DNA from: Sphingopyxis sp.
GTDB lineage: Bacteria > Pseudomonadota > Alphaproteobacteria > Sphingomonadales > Sphingomonadaceae
Length of the DNA: 64,000 bases
Direction: 5' to 3'
NCBI RefSeq assembly: GCF_025869345.1
Contig: NZ_JAOZVW010000138.1
Location: 79,119 to 143,118 of the forward strand
The number at the start of each line of letters is the position of its first letter. Position 1 is the stretch's first letter. Below the pieces are notes generated by a model. It was not told the origin of the DNA. It did no database searches and saw nothing but the letters and a program-made list of their open reading frames with translations. A program made the position numbers and the translations under genes. This document shows positions 51,872 to 60,153 of this stretch, one piece after another.

Positions 51872-53113
51872 CTATTCGCTATCGGTACGGACGGGCAGCG
51901 AGCGGAGACCCCGCATCACCAGCCCCGGAATCCATTCGAGCCGATGATCGGCCGAAACGCTGAGATCGGGAAAGCGCCGTGCCAAGTCCTGCACGATGGT
52001 CCGCGAAGCAACGCGCGCGATGCCTGCGCCCGGGCAGATATGGGGGCCGCGGCCGAAGGAAAGATGCTGCGCGAGTCCGGCACGGGGGCATTCGAAAAGC
52101 GAGCCGGCCCTGAAGATCGATGGGTCGCGGTTCGCGGCCCCGAGGGCGATGAAGACCATATCGCCCTTGCGAAGGGTCATGCCGGCCATTTCGAAATCCT
52201 CGCGCACATAGCGCGGTGTTGAAAGTTCAAGCGATGGGTTGAACCGCAAACATTCCTCGATGGCGCGCACGGCAGCATCGTCATCCGCCGCCACCGTTCG
52301 CCAGGTTTCGCGATCGCCGGCCAGCAGCCAGACCGCGGACGACAGCAGATGCCCCGTCGTCTCGTAGCCGGCCGAAAGAAGGAGATAGGCAAGAGCCATT
52401 GCTTCGCGGCGGTCCAGATCGCCTCGCGACGCCGCTCTGCGAAGCGCTGCCCATGCGCCATCGCCTGCATGATCGGCCTTCTTCCCGGCGAGGCCTGTCA
52501 GATAGGCTTCGATTTCGTCCGCAATCTCGGCCGCCTGGTCCGTTCCGTCCAGATCCGACCGCGTCAGCCTGTCGTTCCACGCGTGTATCTTTGCCATGTC
52601 GTCGAGCGGAATGCCGACGATCGTACAGGCGATCTCCAAAGCCGCGGGCATGGCAACATGGGCCACAAGATCGAAGTGCGTTTCGTCGCGGTCGAGGATC
52701 GCCAGGCGGCGAGCGATGATGTCGCGTGCCAGAGCCTCGATCCTGGCGCTCGTCCAATATGCCAGGGCGTGACGGAGCTGGCGGCGAAGCCGCGTATGCT
52801 CGGGCGGATCGGTTACGAGCAGGTGGCGGTACAGACGATGTGTTCCGGGGGCGGATTGATCCTGAAGCGGCGATGCTTTGGAAAGCCGGCGATCGGCCAG
52901 AAAGCTGCTCGAAAGTGCATGGTCTGTCACCAGCCAAGCCTCGCCGCCGAACGGAAGTGCGAATTTTAACAGGGGGCCCCTTGCGGCTGCGAGCTGGCTG
53001 ACCGCGTCGATGCTGCGGCTTTTGAAATCGGCGTCCATGAAGGGCAGCGACGCCAATATGTCCGACAAAATTTCTTCTCCGGCCAAAGCGTAAAACGATA
53101 TCGGACTTGACAT
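51872..53113 (-). CDS. Cytochrome P450
   Basis: This 413-residue soluble P450 has the I-helix motif AGYETT (248-253), the ExxR motif (287-290, ECLR) and the haem loop FGRGPHICPG with axial Cys360. The oxygen-activating acid/alcohol pair of the I-helix is present as Glu-Thr. The start at MSSPISF is preferred over MDNVNL 27 bases upstream because AGG lies eight bases before it. It is transcribed away from the lanthipeptide precursor, with 74 bases between their starts. P450s tailor several RiPPs (hydroxylation or crosslinks), so a role on this peptide is likely but not proved. No ferredoxin is adjacent. Confidence 0.93.
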   Translation of the reverse strand: MSSPISFYALAGEEILSDILASLPFMDADFKSRSIDAVSQLAAARGPLLKFALPFGGEAWLVTDHALSSSFLADRRLSKASPLQDQSAPGTHRLYRHLLVTDPPEHTRLRRQLRHALAYWTSARIEALARDIIARRLAILDRDETHFDLVAHVAMPAALEIACTIVGIPLDDMAKIHAWNDRLTRSDLDGTDQAAEIADEIEAYLTGLAGKKADHAGDGAWAALRRAASRGDLDRREAMALAYLLLSAGYETTGHLLSSAVWLLAGDRETWRTVAADDDAAVRAIEECLRFNPSLELSTPRYVREDFEMAGMTLRKGDMVFIALGAANRDPSIFRAGSLFECPRAGLAQHLSFGRGPHICPGAGIARVASRTIVQDLARRFPDLSVSADHRLEWIPGLVMRGLRSLPVRTDSE

Positions 53114-53156
53114 TCTGTAACCTAAGTTGACATTATCCAATCGAAATCTTTCGATT
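53107..53156. promoter_or_regulatory. RiPP promoter: TTGACATT repeats and AATCGAAA palindrome
   Basis: TTGACATT occurs twice, 20 bases apart (53107-53114, 53127-53134). The first with CATTAT at 53131-53136 gives a sigma70-like promoter (18-base spacer) toward the precursor. AATCGAAATCTTTCGATT (53139-53156) is a perfect palindrome with a two-base centre that would overlap the start of transcription, as a repressor site would. No regulator gene is adjacent. Confidence 0.5.
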
Positions 53157-53187
53157 TCGGGTCGCGCCCTAATTGGAGGAATGTAAC

Positions 53188-53364
53188 ATGCAGGCCAATT
53201 TGAACGTGATGCGCCGCGAGTTCGAAATCTTGAAAGAGCGGATGCTCGCTGGCGGCGATATCGATTTCAAAGCTGTATCTGCTGCCGCGATGGTGAGCGC
53301 GGAGGATGATCTTCACGCCGGGCATCGCTGCCCTTGGCATACGTGCCAGGCAACGCGGCACTGA
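53188..53364 (+). CDS. Lanthipeptide precursor peptide (candidate)
   Basis: This 58-residue peptide is preceded by a strong GGAGGA site seven bases from the ATG, which decides the start over an upstream TTG. The leader is helical and charged (residues 4-35, including MRREFEILKERMLAGGDIDF). The end HRCPWHTCQATRH is short and holds two Cys (48, 53) and two Thr (52, 56). In class IV products dehydrated Thr would react with Cys, so rings Cys48-Thr52 and Cys53-Thr56 are possible. Four His residues lie in the last sixteen. It is 21 bases before the synthetase gene. The cleavage site is unknown; no protease or transporter gene is adjacent. Confidence 0.78.
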   Translation: MQANLNVMRREFEILKERMLAGGDIDFKAVSAAAMVSAEDDLHAGHRCPWHTCQATRH

Positions 53365-53385
53365 TCTCACTCTAGGACTCCGATA

Positions 53386-56025
53386 ATGTCGGGGCGGACG
53401 GCGCTTCTTCATGATTATGAAGAAGCGCTTTCCTTTTTATGCGAACAACTCGGCGATGACTGGGCCGTGCGCCGATGGCGGGACGGAAACTGCTGCTGGC
53501 AGTTTCACGCGCCATCGGCCGCGGCGGATGTCGCGCAGGGGTGGAAGGTGCATGTCGCCGTTGCGGTCGGCGAGGCGGCGGTTTTTGTCCGCACGCTGGC
53601 ACCGCTTCTGGCGGAGCTGCGCGTCCCGTTCAAGCTTCCGGCCTCGCTCGATGCGATTGCCGCGATCAATGCCGGGGAAGGTGGAGCCGAACAGGTCGGC
53701 AAGATCGCGACCCTCTATCCTGCCGACGATGCGCGCGCACGCGAGGCCATTCACGCCGTCGATCGGCTGTGGCCGGCGAGCGCGGCGCCGGCGATCCGGA
53801 CGAGTTTGCATGTCCGGCCCGGCTCGGCCGTGGCCTTTCGGTTCGGCGCGTTCGATTCGCGCCACCGGATCGTCGATAGCCGCGGGATCATCCATGCTGC
53901 CGTGCGATTGCCCGATGGCCATTTCGTCGCGGACGAACGGATCATCGGGGGAAAGCCGCCGGCCGGGATCGAACCGCCGCTTCCCGGCTTTGCGGCCGTT
54001 GGCTGGGATGACGTCGCCGGAAAGCATATGACGATCGGCGACCGGCGCCTGGTCCTTCTGGGGGAAATCAAGCAAACGGTTCATAGCCGACTGCTGTTCG
54101 CCGCCGACCGCGACAGCGGGGCGACGCTGGTCGTTCGCCAGCGCGCGCCGGGCGAGACGCGCTACCCCGACGATGGCAGCGCCGAAGAGCGGATCGCGCG
54201 CGAATTTCAGGCGCTCGATGAAATCGGTGGAAAGCGCGGATGCGCACCGCGCGCGATCGCCTGGTGCGGCGGTGACATGCCGAGCCTCGCGATGGAGGAT
54301 GTCGAGGGTAGCCTCCTTTCGGAACTGCCGCGGCAAATGCGTGTGCGGTTGATGCCGTCGATGGCGAAGGCATTGGCCGAGGTGCACCGCCGCGGCTGGG
54401 TCCACGGCGACGTGAAGCTGGAGAATGCGATCGCCCGCGACGAGACTGTCGCCCTCATCGATTTCGAGCTTGCCGAGCGCGCCGGTTCGCGCATTTCGGG
54501 GCGCGGCACCGACGCTTACATGCCCCCCGAAGCGGCGAACGGCGCGCCCGCGCATCCCGCCCAGGACATTTATGCTCTAGGCGTCAGCCTCTTTCATGCC
54601 GTGACCGGCTTTCCGCCCGGCCTGCTCGCGCTTCGGCCGGGGCTCCTTGCTGGTCTCCTCCGCCGCGAGGGAGCAGGGCAGGCCGCCGATGTCGTGGAAC
54701 GGATGACCGCCGAGGACCCGATGGAGCGACCGTCGGCCGAGGCAAGCATCGATCTCCTCGCGGCGCTGAGCGAGGACGCCGCGTCATCGGGCGAGACACT
54801 CGACGCATCGCTCGATGCGTCGCGCCTTCGCCTGGCTATCGAGGCGGCGGTTGCGGCAACGGCGGACTTTCGAATGGAGGATGGCGGCGCGCGCTACTGG
54901 CGCAACGCGCATTTCCAGCGTCATTTCGAATGCGAGGCGATCAATATCGGCGCGGCCGGCATCCTGATCGGCCTGTTGGTGGCGGGCGGCGCGGTCGGTG
55001 CCGATTGCCGGAATGATATCGCCGGAGCGGCGGAGTGGCTTGCCTCGAGGCCCACGGACGGTCAGGCGGCCGGGCTTTTTACGGGCAATGCCGGGGTTGC
55101 TTTGGCGCTTGCGGCTGCCGGACGCGCGCTCGGCACGGATAAATATAGTGCGGCTTCGCGTGCCCGCCTTGCCGCCGCCGCCGCGGACGACCGCGAACTC
55201 GACCTGTTCTCAGGCAGCGCCGGGACGCTGTTCGCCGCCGCCGCGATATCCGAGCTGATCGAGGAGGATTGGCCGCTCGACCTCGGCACGGTCGCGAAAC
55301 GGAAGCTGGATGATGGCAGGGCCACGGTCGACGGTTTGGCCGTCTGGCGCGCTGGAGAGGGCGGCGGCTCCGACTTCCTCGGCTGCGCGCACGGGAGCGC
55401 CGGTATCGCCGCGGCGCTCGGCTATTGGGCGAGGCGCACCGGCGACCATGACGCCGCCGCCCTCTCGGTGGCGACGTTGAAAGCGCTCGCACGGCGCGAG
55501 ATGGACGCCGCGAATGAACAGGGCATGCGAATGCGCCTGGACAGCGACCAGTGCCACGCCCCGGGCAATTGGTGCCACGGAACGGCCGGTTTCTTGTGGT
55601 CGCTGCTGGCAGGCCCCGGCGCGGGCCGCGAACTGACGGAGGAAATCGATTGGGCCGTCGCGTCGCTGGCCGACCTGCCCGCGATCGCCACGCCAACCTA
55701 TTGTCACGGCCTGGCGGGGCAATTGGAGCTTTGGCAAATGGTCTCGGCGATAGAGCGGCACCAGACGCTCGCCGCGGACAAGATCGGCCGCCTGACCGCC
55801 AGCCTGGAGTTCATGCGGATCGGGACGGGCGGGCATGGCGTCTGGATATCCGACGATCCGTCGATCGTGACGCCCGACCTTTGGGTCGGCTTCATGGGCC
55901 CGGCCGCGGCGCTGGCGCTTGCGGTGCAGGACGAAAAGCGGACCATATTGGATGGCGGACTGCTTCGGGATGCCGCGGGCCGATGGGGCAGGGGAAGGCG
56001 CGGAGGGACGGATGACGGCAGATGA
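53386..56025 (+). CDS. Class IV lanthipeptide synthetase (LanL type)
   Basis: This 879-residue enzyme has the three-domain layout of LanKC/LanL. The phospho-Ser/Thr lyase is about 1-225 (GWKVHVAVAV, FKLPAS, GKIATLYP, SAVAFRFGAF). The Ser/Thr kinase is about 226-470, with VHGDVKLEN (339-347) and DFE (359-361). The LanC cyclase is about 485-870, with CAHGSAG (His669), WCHGTAG (Cys730) and YCHGLAG (Cys773-His774). The intact zinc ligands place it in class IV rather than zinc-free class III. The usual kinase Lys appears to be Arg251 (VVRQ). It would dehydrate Thr and Ser of the precursor and close thioether rings in the cytoplasm. Its stop overlaps the oxygenase start by 14 bases. Confidence 0.86.
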   Translation: MSGRTALLHDYEEALSFLCEQLGDDWAVRRWRDGNCCWQFHAPSAAADVAQGWKVHVAVAVGEAAVFVRTLAPLLAELRVPFKLPASLDAIAAINAGEGGAEQVGKIATLYPADDARAREAIHAVDRLWPASAAPAIRTSLHVRPGSAVAFRFGAFDSRHRIVDSRGIIHAAVRLPDGHFVADERIIGGKPPAGIEPPLPGFAAVGWDDVAGKHMTIGDRRLVLLGEIKQTVHSRLLFAADRDSGATLVVRQRAPGETRYPDDGSAEERIAREFQALDEIGGKRGCAPRAIAWCGGDMPSLAMEDVEGSLLSELPRQMRVRLMPSMAKALAEVHRRGWVHGDVKLENAIARDETVALIDFELAERAGSRISGRGTDAYMPPEAANGAPAHPAQDIYALGVSLFHAVTGFPPGLLALRPGLLAGLLRREGAGQAADVVERMTAEDPMERPSAEASIDLLAALSEDAASSGETLDASLDASRLRLAIEAAVAATADFRMEDGGARYWRNAHFQRHFECEAINIGAAGILIGLLVAGGAVGADCRNDIAGAAEWLASRPTDGQAAGLFTGNAGVALALAAAGRALGTDKYSAASRARLAAAAADDRELDLFSGSAGTLFAAAAISELIEEDWPLDLGTVAKRKLDDGRATVDGLAVWRAGEGGGSDFLGCAHGSAGIAAALGYWARRTGDHDAAALSVATLKALARREMDAANEQGMRMRLDSDQCHAPGNWCHGTAGFLWSLLAGPGAGRELTEEIDWAVASLADLPAIATPTYCHGLAGQLELWQMVSAIERHQTLAADKIGRLTASLEFMRIGTGGHGVWISDDPSIVTPDLWVGFMGPAAALALAVQDEKRTILDGGLLRDAAGRWGRGRRGGTDDGR

Positions 56026-56854
56026 GTTGAAGCACGCCCGGGCGGCCTTTGAGACCGATGGCGTCGTCCGCATTCCCGCTGCCCTATCGCGCGCGCAATA
56101 TGACTCGGCGGAACGCCTGTTCGACTGGAGCATCGCCAATCCAGGCCCCTATGCCGGGGACGTGCTGGCGGGTGTCGAAGGCTCGTTCTTTCAGGATCAT
56201 GCGAACCCCGAAGCCCTTTCGCATTATCGCGCTTTCGCGATGGAAAGCGGTTTGGCCCCGCTGATCGCCGGTGTGCTCGGCACAAAGGACCTGTGGCTGC
56301 TCTATGAGCAGGTCTGGCGCAAGGAAGGCGGCGCCACGCGGCGCACGCCCTGGCATCAGGACCTGCCTTACGTGCCGATGGCGGGTCATCATATGGCGAC
56401 CGCATGGATCAGCCTCGATCCGGTTGCGGAGGCCGCGTCGCTCGAATTCGTTCGCGGATCGCATCGGGGGCCGCTCTACAATCCGACGGCGTTCAGCGCG
56501 GCGGACGAACGCGCCGCGATGTTCGCGGACGGCATCTGGCCGCCGCTGCCCGAGATCGAGGCGGATCGGGGCGCTTTTCCCATCGTCCGGTGGGCGGTCG
56601 AACCGGGCGACATATTGCTGTTTCACCCGGCGATCCTGCATGGCGGCGCGCCGACCGCCGCCGGGACGCGGCGGCGAACCATATCCTTGCGGGTGTTCGG
56701 CGACGATGTCACCTGCTGCCCCCGCCCCGACCAGGACCTCGCCGAGGTCGACCGGCTGGCGGCGGACGAGGCATGCGGTGACCCGATCCGAATCCTGGCC
56801 GGCGAGCCCGACGGAACGCCCTTTCGCCACCCCGCCTTCGCCAAGCTCGTCTGA
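56012..56854 (+). CDS. Fe(II)/2-oxoglutarate oxygenase, PhyH family
   Basis: This 280-residue phytanoyl-CoA-hydroxylase-like protein has the facial triad His115/Asp117 (PWHQDLP) and His210 (HPAILHGGAP), with a downstream Arg-rich strand RRRTISLRVFGDD for 2-oxoglutarate. The start has a GGAGGG site and overlaps the LanL gene by 14 bases, so it is translationally coupled. PhyH enzymes hydroxylate or halogenate peptides and small molecules in several natural-product pathways. A tailoring role on the lanthipeptide is the simplest reading. Confidence 0.88.
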   Translation: MTADELKHARAAFETDGVVRIPAALSRAQYDSAERLFDWSIANPGPYAGDVLAGVEGSFFQDHANPEALSHYRAFAMESGLAPLIAGVLGTKDLWLLYEQVWRKEGGATRRTPWHQDLPYVPMAGHHMATAWISLDPVAEAASLEFVRGSHRGPLYNPTAFSAADERAAMFADGIWPPLPEIEADRGAFPIVRWAVEPGDILLFHPAILHGGAPTAAGTRRRTISLRVFGDDVTCCPRPDQDLAEVDRLAADEACGDPIRILAGEPDGTPFRHPAFAKLV

Positions 56855-57675
56855 TGCCGTTCGACGTCGTTCCGCGGTCGCAAGGGTTCGGCGCCCTGGT
56901 GCAGACCGACGATTCGGCCAGCCTGTTGGAGGAGCGCACCCGTGAACGGCTGAATGATGCGCTCAGCCGGTTCGGTGTTTTGATCTTCCCGGGACTGATG
57001 GCCGACGATGCTCTGCATGTCGCGCTGGCCGGGATTTTCGGCGAAGTTCAGACCTTCGGCGCGAAGAGGATTTTCCGATCGGCCAATTTCGATGAGGACG
57101 GCGCTCTCTTTCGACCGGATAGCGACAAGGCGCGCCTCTTGCGCCTCAACTGGCTGTGGCACAGTGACGGTGTCTACCGCGAACGCGGCATCCGGGCCGT
57201 CCTGCTTCGCGCCGAAACGATCGAAACGGGGTGCGGGGACACGGAGTTTGCCGACCTCGCGGCAGCCTTTGACGCTCTTCCGCAGGATTTGCGGAGCCGA
57301 ATAGAGACATTGTCGGTCGAATATAGTTTCGAACATATGATCCTCGGCGCGGATGTGCCTTCAGTGTCGGCCGACGAGCGGTCGCGGCTTCCCCGGGCGC
57401 GGCACGCGTTGGTCCAGACTCTTGCCGACGGGCGCAGATCGCTACGGTTGAGTCCGCCCTATATGGAGCGGGTCATCGGTTGGGGCTGCGACGAAAGCCA
57501 GGCGCTGTTTCACCAGTTGGCCGATGTCGCGACGCGCCCCGATTTCCTGTTCCGGCATCGCTGGGCCGCGGGCGACCTGATTGCGTGGGACAATCGCTGG
57601 ACGATGCATCGCGTGCTTCCGTACGACGACAGGGGGCTGCGGCGGGATATGCGTGGCGCGGTAGCGCTTGCCTGA
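56854..57675 (+). CDS. TauD/TfdA-like Fe(II)/2-oxoglutarate oxygenase
   Basis: This 273-residue oxygenase has the first two iron ligands in LWHSDGVY (His103, Asp105) and the last His in WDNRWTMHRVLPYD near residue 253, with Arg residues after it for 2-oxoglutarate. Its ATG overlaps the PhyH stop by one base (TGATG), so the three genes LanL-PhyH-TauD form one coupled unit. Two unrelated-subfamily dioxygenases in tandem suggest two oxidations on the same scaffold. A taurine-type sulfonate role is possible but there are no transport genes. Confidence 0.85.
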   Translation: MPFDVVPRSQGFGALVQTDDSASLLEERTRERLNDALSRFGVLIFPGLMADDALHVALAGIFGEVQTFGAKRIFRSANFDEDGALFRPDSDKARLLRLNWLWHSDGVYRERGIRAVLLRAETIETGCGDTEFADLAAAFDALPQDLRSRIETLSVEYSFEHMILGADVPSVSADERSRLPRARHALVQTLADGRRSLRLSPPYMERVIGWGCDESQALFHQLADVATRPDFLFRHRWAAGDLIAWDNRWTMHRVLPYDDRGLRRDMRGAVALA

Positions 57676-57694
57676 ACGGGCGGGATGAGACGCG

Positions 57695-58312
57695 TCAGAA
57701 TTCGTAGCCGAGCCACGCGATATCGGATTGGTAGCGGCGGGCGATCACCTCGCGCGTTTCCGCGTCGTAAAATTCCCGGTAGTGGCGGCGGTCGGGCGAT
57801 TGGTTGACGTGCGGCAGGGCAATAGGCTCGCCGAAAATCCGCGTCGATATCGCGGCGAATTGCCGGCTGCACTCTTCGAACCGGATGATGTGATCGACCA
57901 GGCTTTGTCCGTTCTCGTCGTGCACGAAGGACCATTGCGGCATCAGGTGCCGCTCTTCGTTGCTGCCTTCGGGGGCGGGATAGGCTGCGAGAATGAAGTC
58001 CCGGAAATCCATCTCGCGCGCATATCTGTATTTATATTCGGACACCGCGCGGTCCCACGGGTTTCGCACGACGGTGAAGCGGAAATAATCGTTGAAATCG
58101 ATCGGCGCCAAATGCCCCTTCGCCAGATATTCCCCCGCGGTGAGATGGGCGAGAAAGGGCGGGCCGGCCTCAGGATCATGGTTGGTCGTCAGCAGCAGCG
58201 GGCCACGGGTGGCCCAATCGAGGCCCATCTTGTCGAGAAAAACCTGCTCGATGCTCTGCCCCCCGGTTTTCGGGATGTGGATGAACAGCGTCTTCCAGCG
58301 ATGGCAGATCAT
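57695..58312 (-). CDS. Sulfotransferase (PAPS-dependent)
   Basis: This 205-residue protein has the 5'-phosphosulfate loop HIPKTGGQS (12-20) and the 3'-phosphate region VVRNPWDRAVSEY. It belongs to the Sulfotransfer_2 type, which acts on sugars, lipids or natural products. It is convergent with the oxygenase genes (19-base gap) and ends the RiPP group on the right. If part of the pathway, it would sulfate a hydroxyl made by an oxygenase. It could equally be an unrelated envelope enzyme. Confidence 0.82.
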   Translation of the reverse strand: MICHRWKTLFIHIPKTGGQSIEQVFLDKMGLDWATRGPLLLTTNHDPEAGPPFLAHLTAGEYLAKGHLAPIDFNDYFRFTVVRNPWDRAVSEYKYRYAREMDFRDFILAAYPAPEGSNEERHLMPQWSFVHDENGQSLVDHIIRFEECSRQFAAISTRIFGEPIALPHVNQSPDRRHYREFYDAETREVIARRYQSDIAWLGYEF

Positions 58313-58458
58313 TTTTGCCCCAGTCAGATTCGGTAATTTCCAATGTCCGTTTAGCGGACGATCGTGCTTTTTGCCGCTGTAATTGAGTATGGGCCCTAAT
58401 TGGGTTGCAAATCGGAACCATTCGCGGTCTTCTGAAAATCCGAGAAGGGGAGAGTCAT

Positions 58459-59934
58459 ATGCGTAAACGTGGGATCATTATTTTGGGCGGCGTCGCACTG
58501 GTTGCCGTTGCCGCGGCGACGGTTGCGGTGCGCACCGCGGGCTTTGCTCCCGCGAACGTCGCCGACGGAAGCGATGTCCGGATCGCCGCCGCTCCCCCCT
58601 TCGACCTCGACGCTGCCGTTCGCCACCTCAGCGAGGCCGCGCAGATTCCCACCGTGTCGAACCAGGATCCGGCCGACAATCAGATTGCCGAATGGGATCG
58701 GCTGCACGCCTGGCTCGCCTCCACCTATCCCGCCGCGCACGGCGCGATGACGCGCACCATCCTGCCGAACAAGACGCTCGTCTATTATTGGCCCGGCAGC
58801 GACGCCTCGCTCGCGCCGATCATTCTGATGGCGCATCAGGACGTCGTGCCGGTGACGCCCGGAACCGAGAAGGACTGGAAATATCCGCCTTTCGCGGGAA
58901 CGATCGCCGACAATGCGGTGTGGGGCCGCGGCACCGTCGACGACAAGGGGTCGCTGATCGGCTTGTTCGAGGCGGTCGATGCGCTGGCGAAATCGGGATT
59001 CAAGCCGAAGCGCGGCATCTATCTGGTTTCGGGCCATGACGAGGAAGCCGGCGGGTCCGGCGCGATCGCAGCGGCGGCGAAGCTGAAGGCCGAGGGTGTC
59101 AAGGCGATCTACACGCTCGACGAGGGCGGCCTCATTCTCGCCGATACCCCCGTGATCGACGGCCCCGCGATCATGATCGGCATTTCCGAAAAAGGCTATG
59201 CAACCCTGAAGGTCACCGCGAACGCGCCCGGCGGCCACAGCTCGATGCCGCCCGCCGAGACGGGAGTGACGACGCTTGCCAAGGCGGTGCTGGCGATTGC
59301 CGACAAGCCGTTCCCACTGGAGATTCGCGGCCCCGGCGAGCAGATGATCGAAGCGCTGGCGGCGAAGAAGGGCGGGACGACCAAGATGGCGGTCGCCAAT
59401 CAATGGCTGTTCGGGCGGCTGCTCAAGGGCGGAATCGCCGACACGCCCTCGACCGCCGCGGCCTTCCACACCACCATCGCGCCGACGATGCTGGAGGGCA
59501 GCCCCAAGGAGAATGTCCTGCCGCAATCGGCCAACGCGCTGATCAACTATCGCATCGCGCCATGGAATAGCTCGGCCGACGTGATGGCGCGCGCGAAGGC
59601 GGCGGTCGGCGATGCGAAGGTCGATCTTAGCTGGGTCAAGCCGCCGCGCGAGCCCTCGCGCGTGTCGTCGACAAGTTCGCAGGGCTGGAAGTGGATCGCC
59701 GCCGCCGCGCGTGCGGAAGCGCCTGACGCGGTGCTGACGCCGATGCTGGTCGTGGCGGGCACCGACAGCCGCAGCATGGAGCCGGTGTCGGAGGACGTCT
59801 ATCGCTTCATGCCGCTGCGCGTCTCGCTCAAGGAATCGGCGATGATCCACGGCACCAACGAGCATATGGCGATCGACAGCTTCAAGCGGATGATCGATTT
59901 CTATGCGCGGCTGATCGCGACGTCTGCGGGATAG
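58459..59934 (+). CDS. M20 family metallopeptidase (carboxypeptidase S-like)
   Basis: This 491-residue protein has an N-terminal membrane or signal segment (GIIILGGVALVAVAAATVAV). Its M20 metal motifs are MAHQDVVPV, WGRGTVDDKG, the general base pair in GHDEEAGG, and HGTNEHMAI. Length and motifs fit CPS1-type Gly-X carboxypeptidases and the PM20D1-like N-acyl amino acid hydrolases rather than short cytoplasmic M20 enzymes. The start follows AAGGGGAGAG. Plant-type IAA-amino acid hydrolases are distant M20 relatives, but this gene is far from the iac island and no link is claimed. Confidence 0.92.
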   Translation: MRKRGIIILGGVALVAVAAATVAVRTAGFAPANVADGSDVRIAAAPPFDLDAAVRHLSEAAQIPTVSNQDPADNQIAEWDRLHAWLASTYPAAHGAMTRTILPNKTLVYYWPGSDASLAPIILMAHQDVVPVTPGTEKDWKYPPFAGTIADNAVWGRGTVDDKGSLIGLFEAVDALAKSGFKPKRGIYLVSGHDEEAGGSGAIAAAAKLKAEGVKAIYTLDEGGLILADTPVIDGPAIMIGISEKGYATLKVTANAPGGHSSMPPAETGVTTLAKAVLAIADKPFPLEIRGPGEQMIEALAAKKGGTTKMAVANQWLFGRLLKGGIADTPSTAAAFHTTIAPTMLEGSPKENVLPQSANALINYRIAPWNSSADVMARAKAAVGDAKVDLSWVKPPREPSRVSSTSSQGWKWIAAAARAEAPDAVLTPMLVVAGTDSRSMEPVSEDVYRFMPLRVSLKESAMIHGTNEHMAIDSFKRMIDFYARLIATSAG

Positions 59935-59971
59935 ACTTGAGCCCTCAGCCTGTCTAAGGCGCCCGCACGGT

Positions 59972-60048
<77 letters not shown>

Positions 60049-60153
60049 GCTTCCCCAAAAGGCCCCGTGATTGCACGGGATGCGTATCTTGAACGCGCGC
60101 CAATCACCCTTAACGCGCTGATAAACATTTGTCTTTAGGACGGTCCCTCGCAA

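Noticed and set aside
53386..56025. Class III (labionin-forming) assignment of the synthetase.
   Set aside because: The cyclase keeps the Cys, Cys-His zinc ligands, and the precursor lacks the Ser-x-x-Ser-x-x-x-Cys labionin pattern; class IV fits better.
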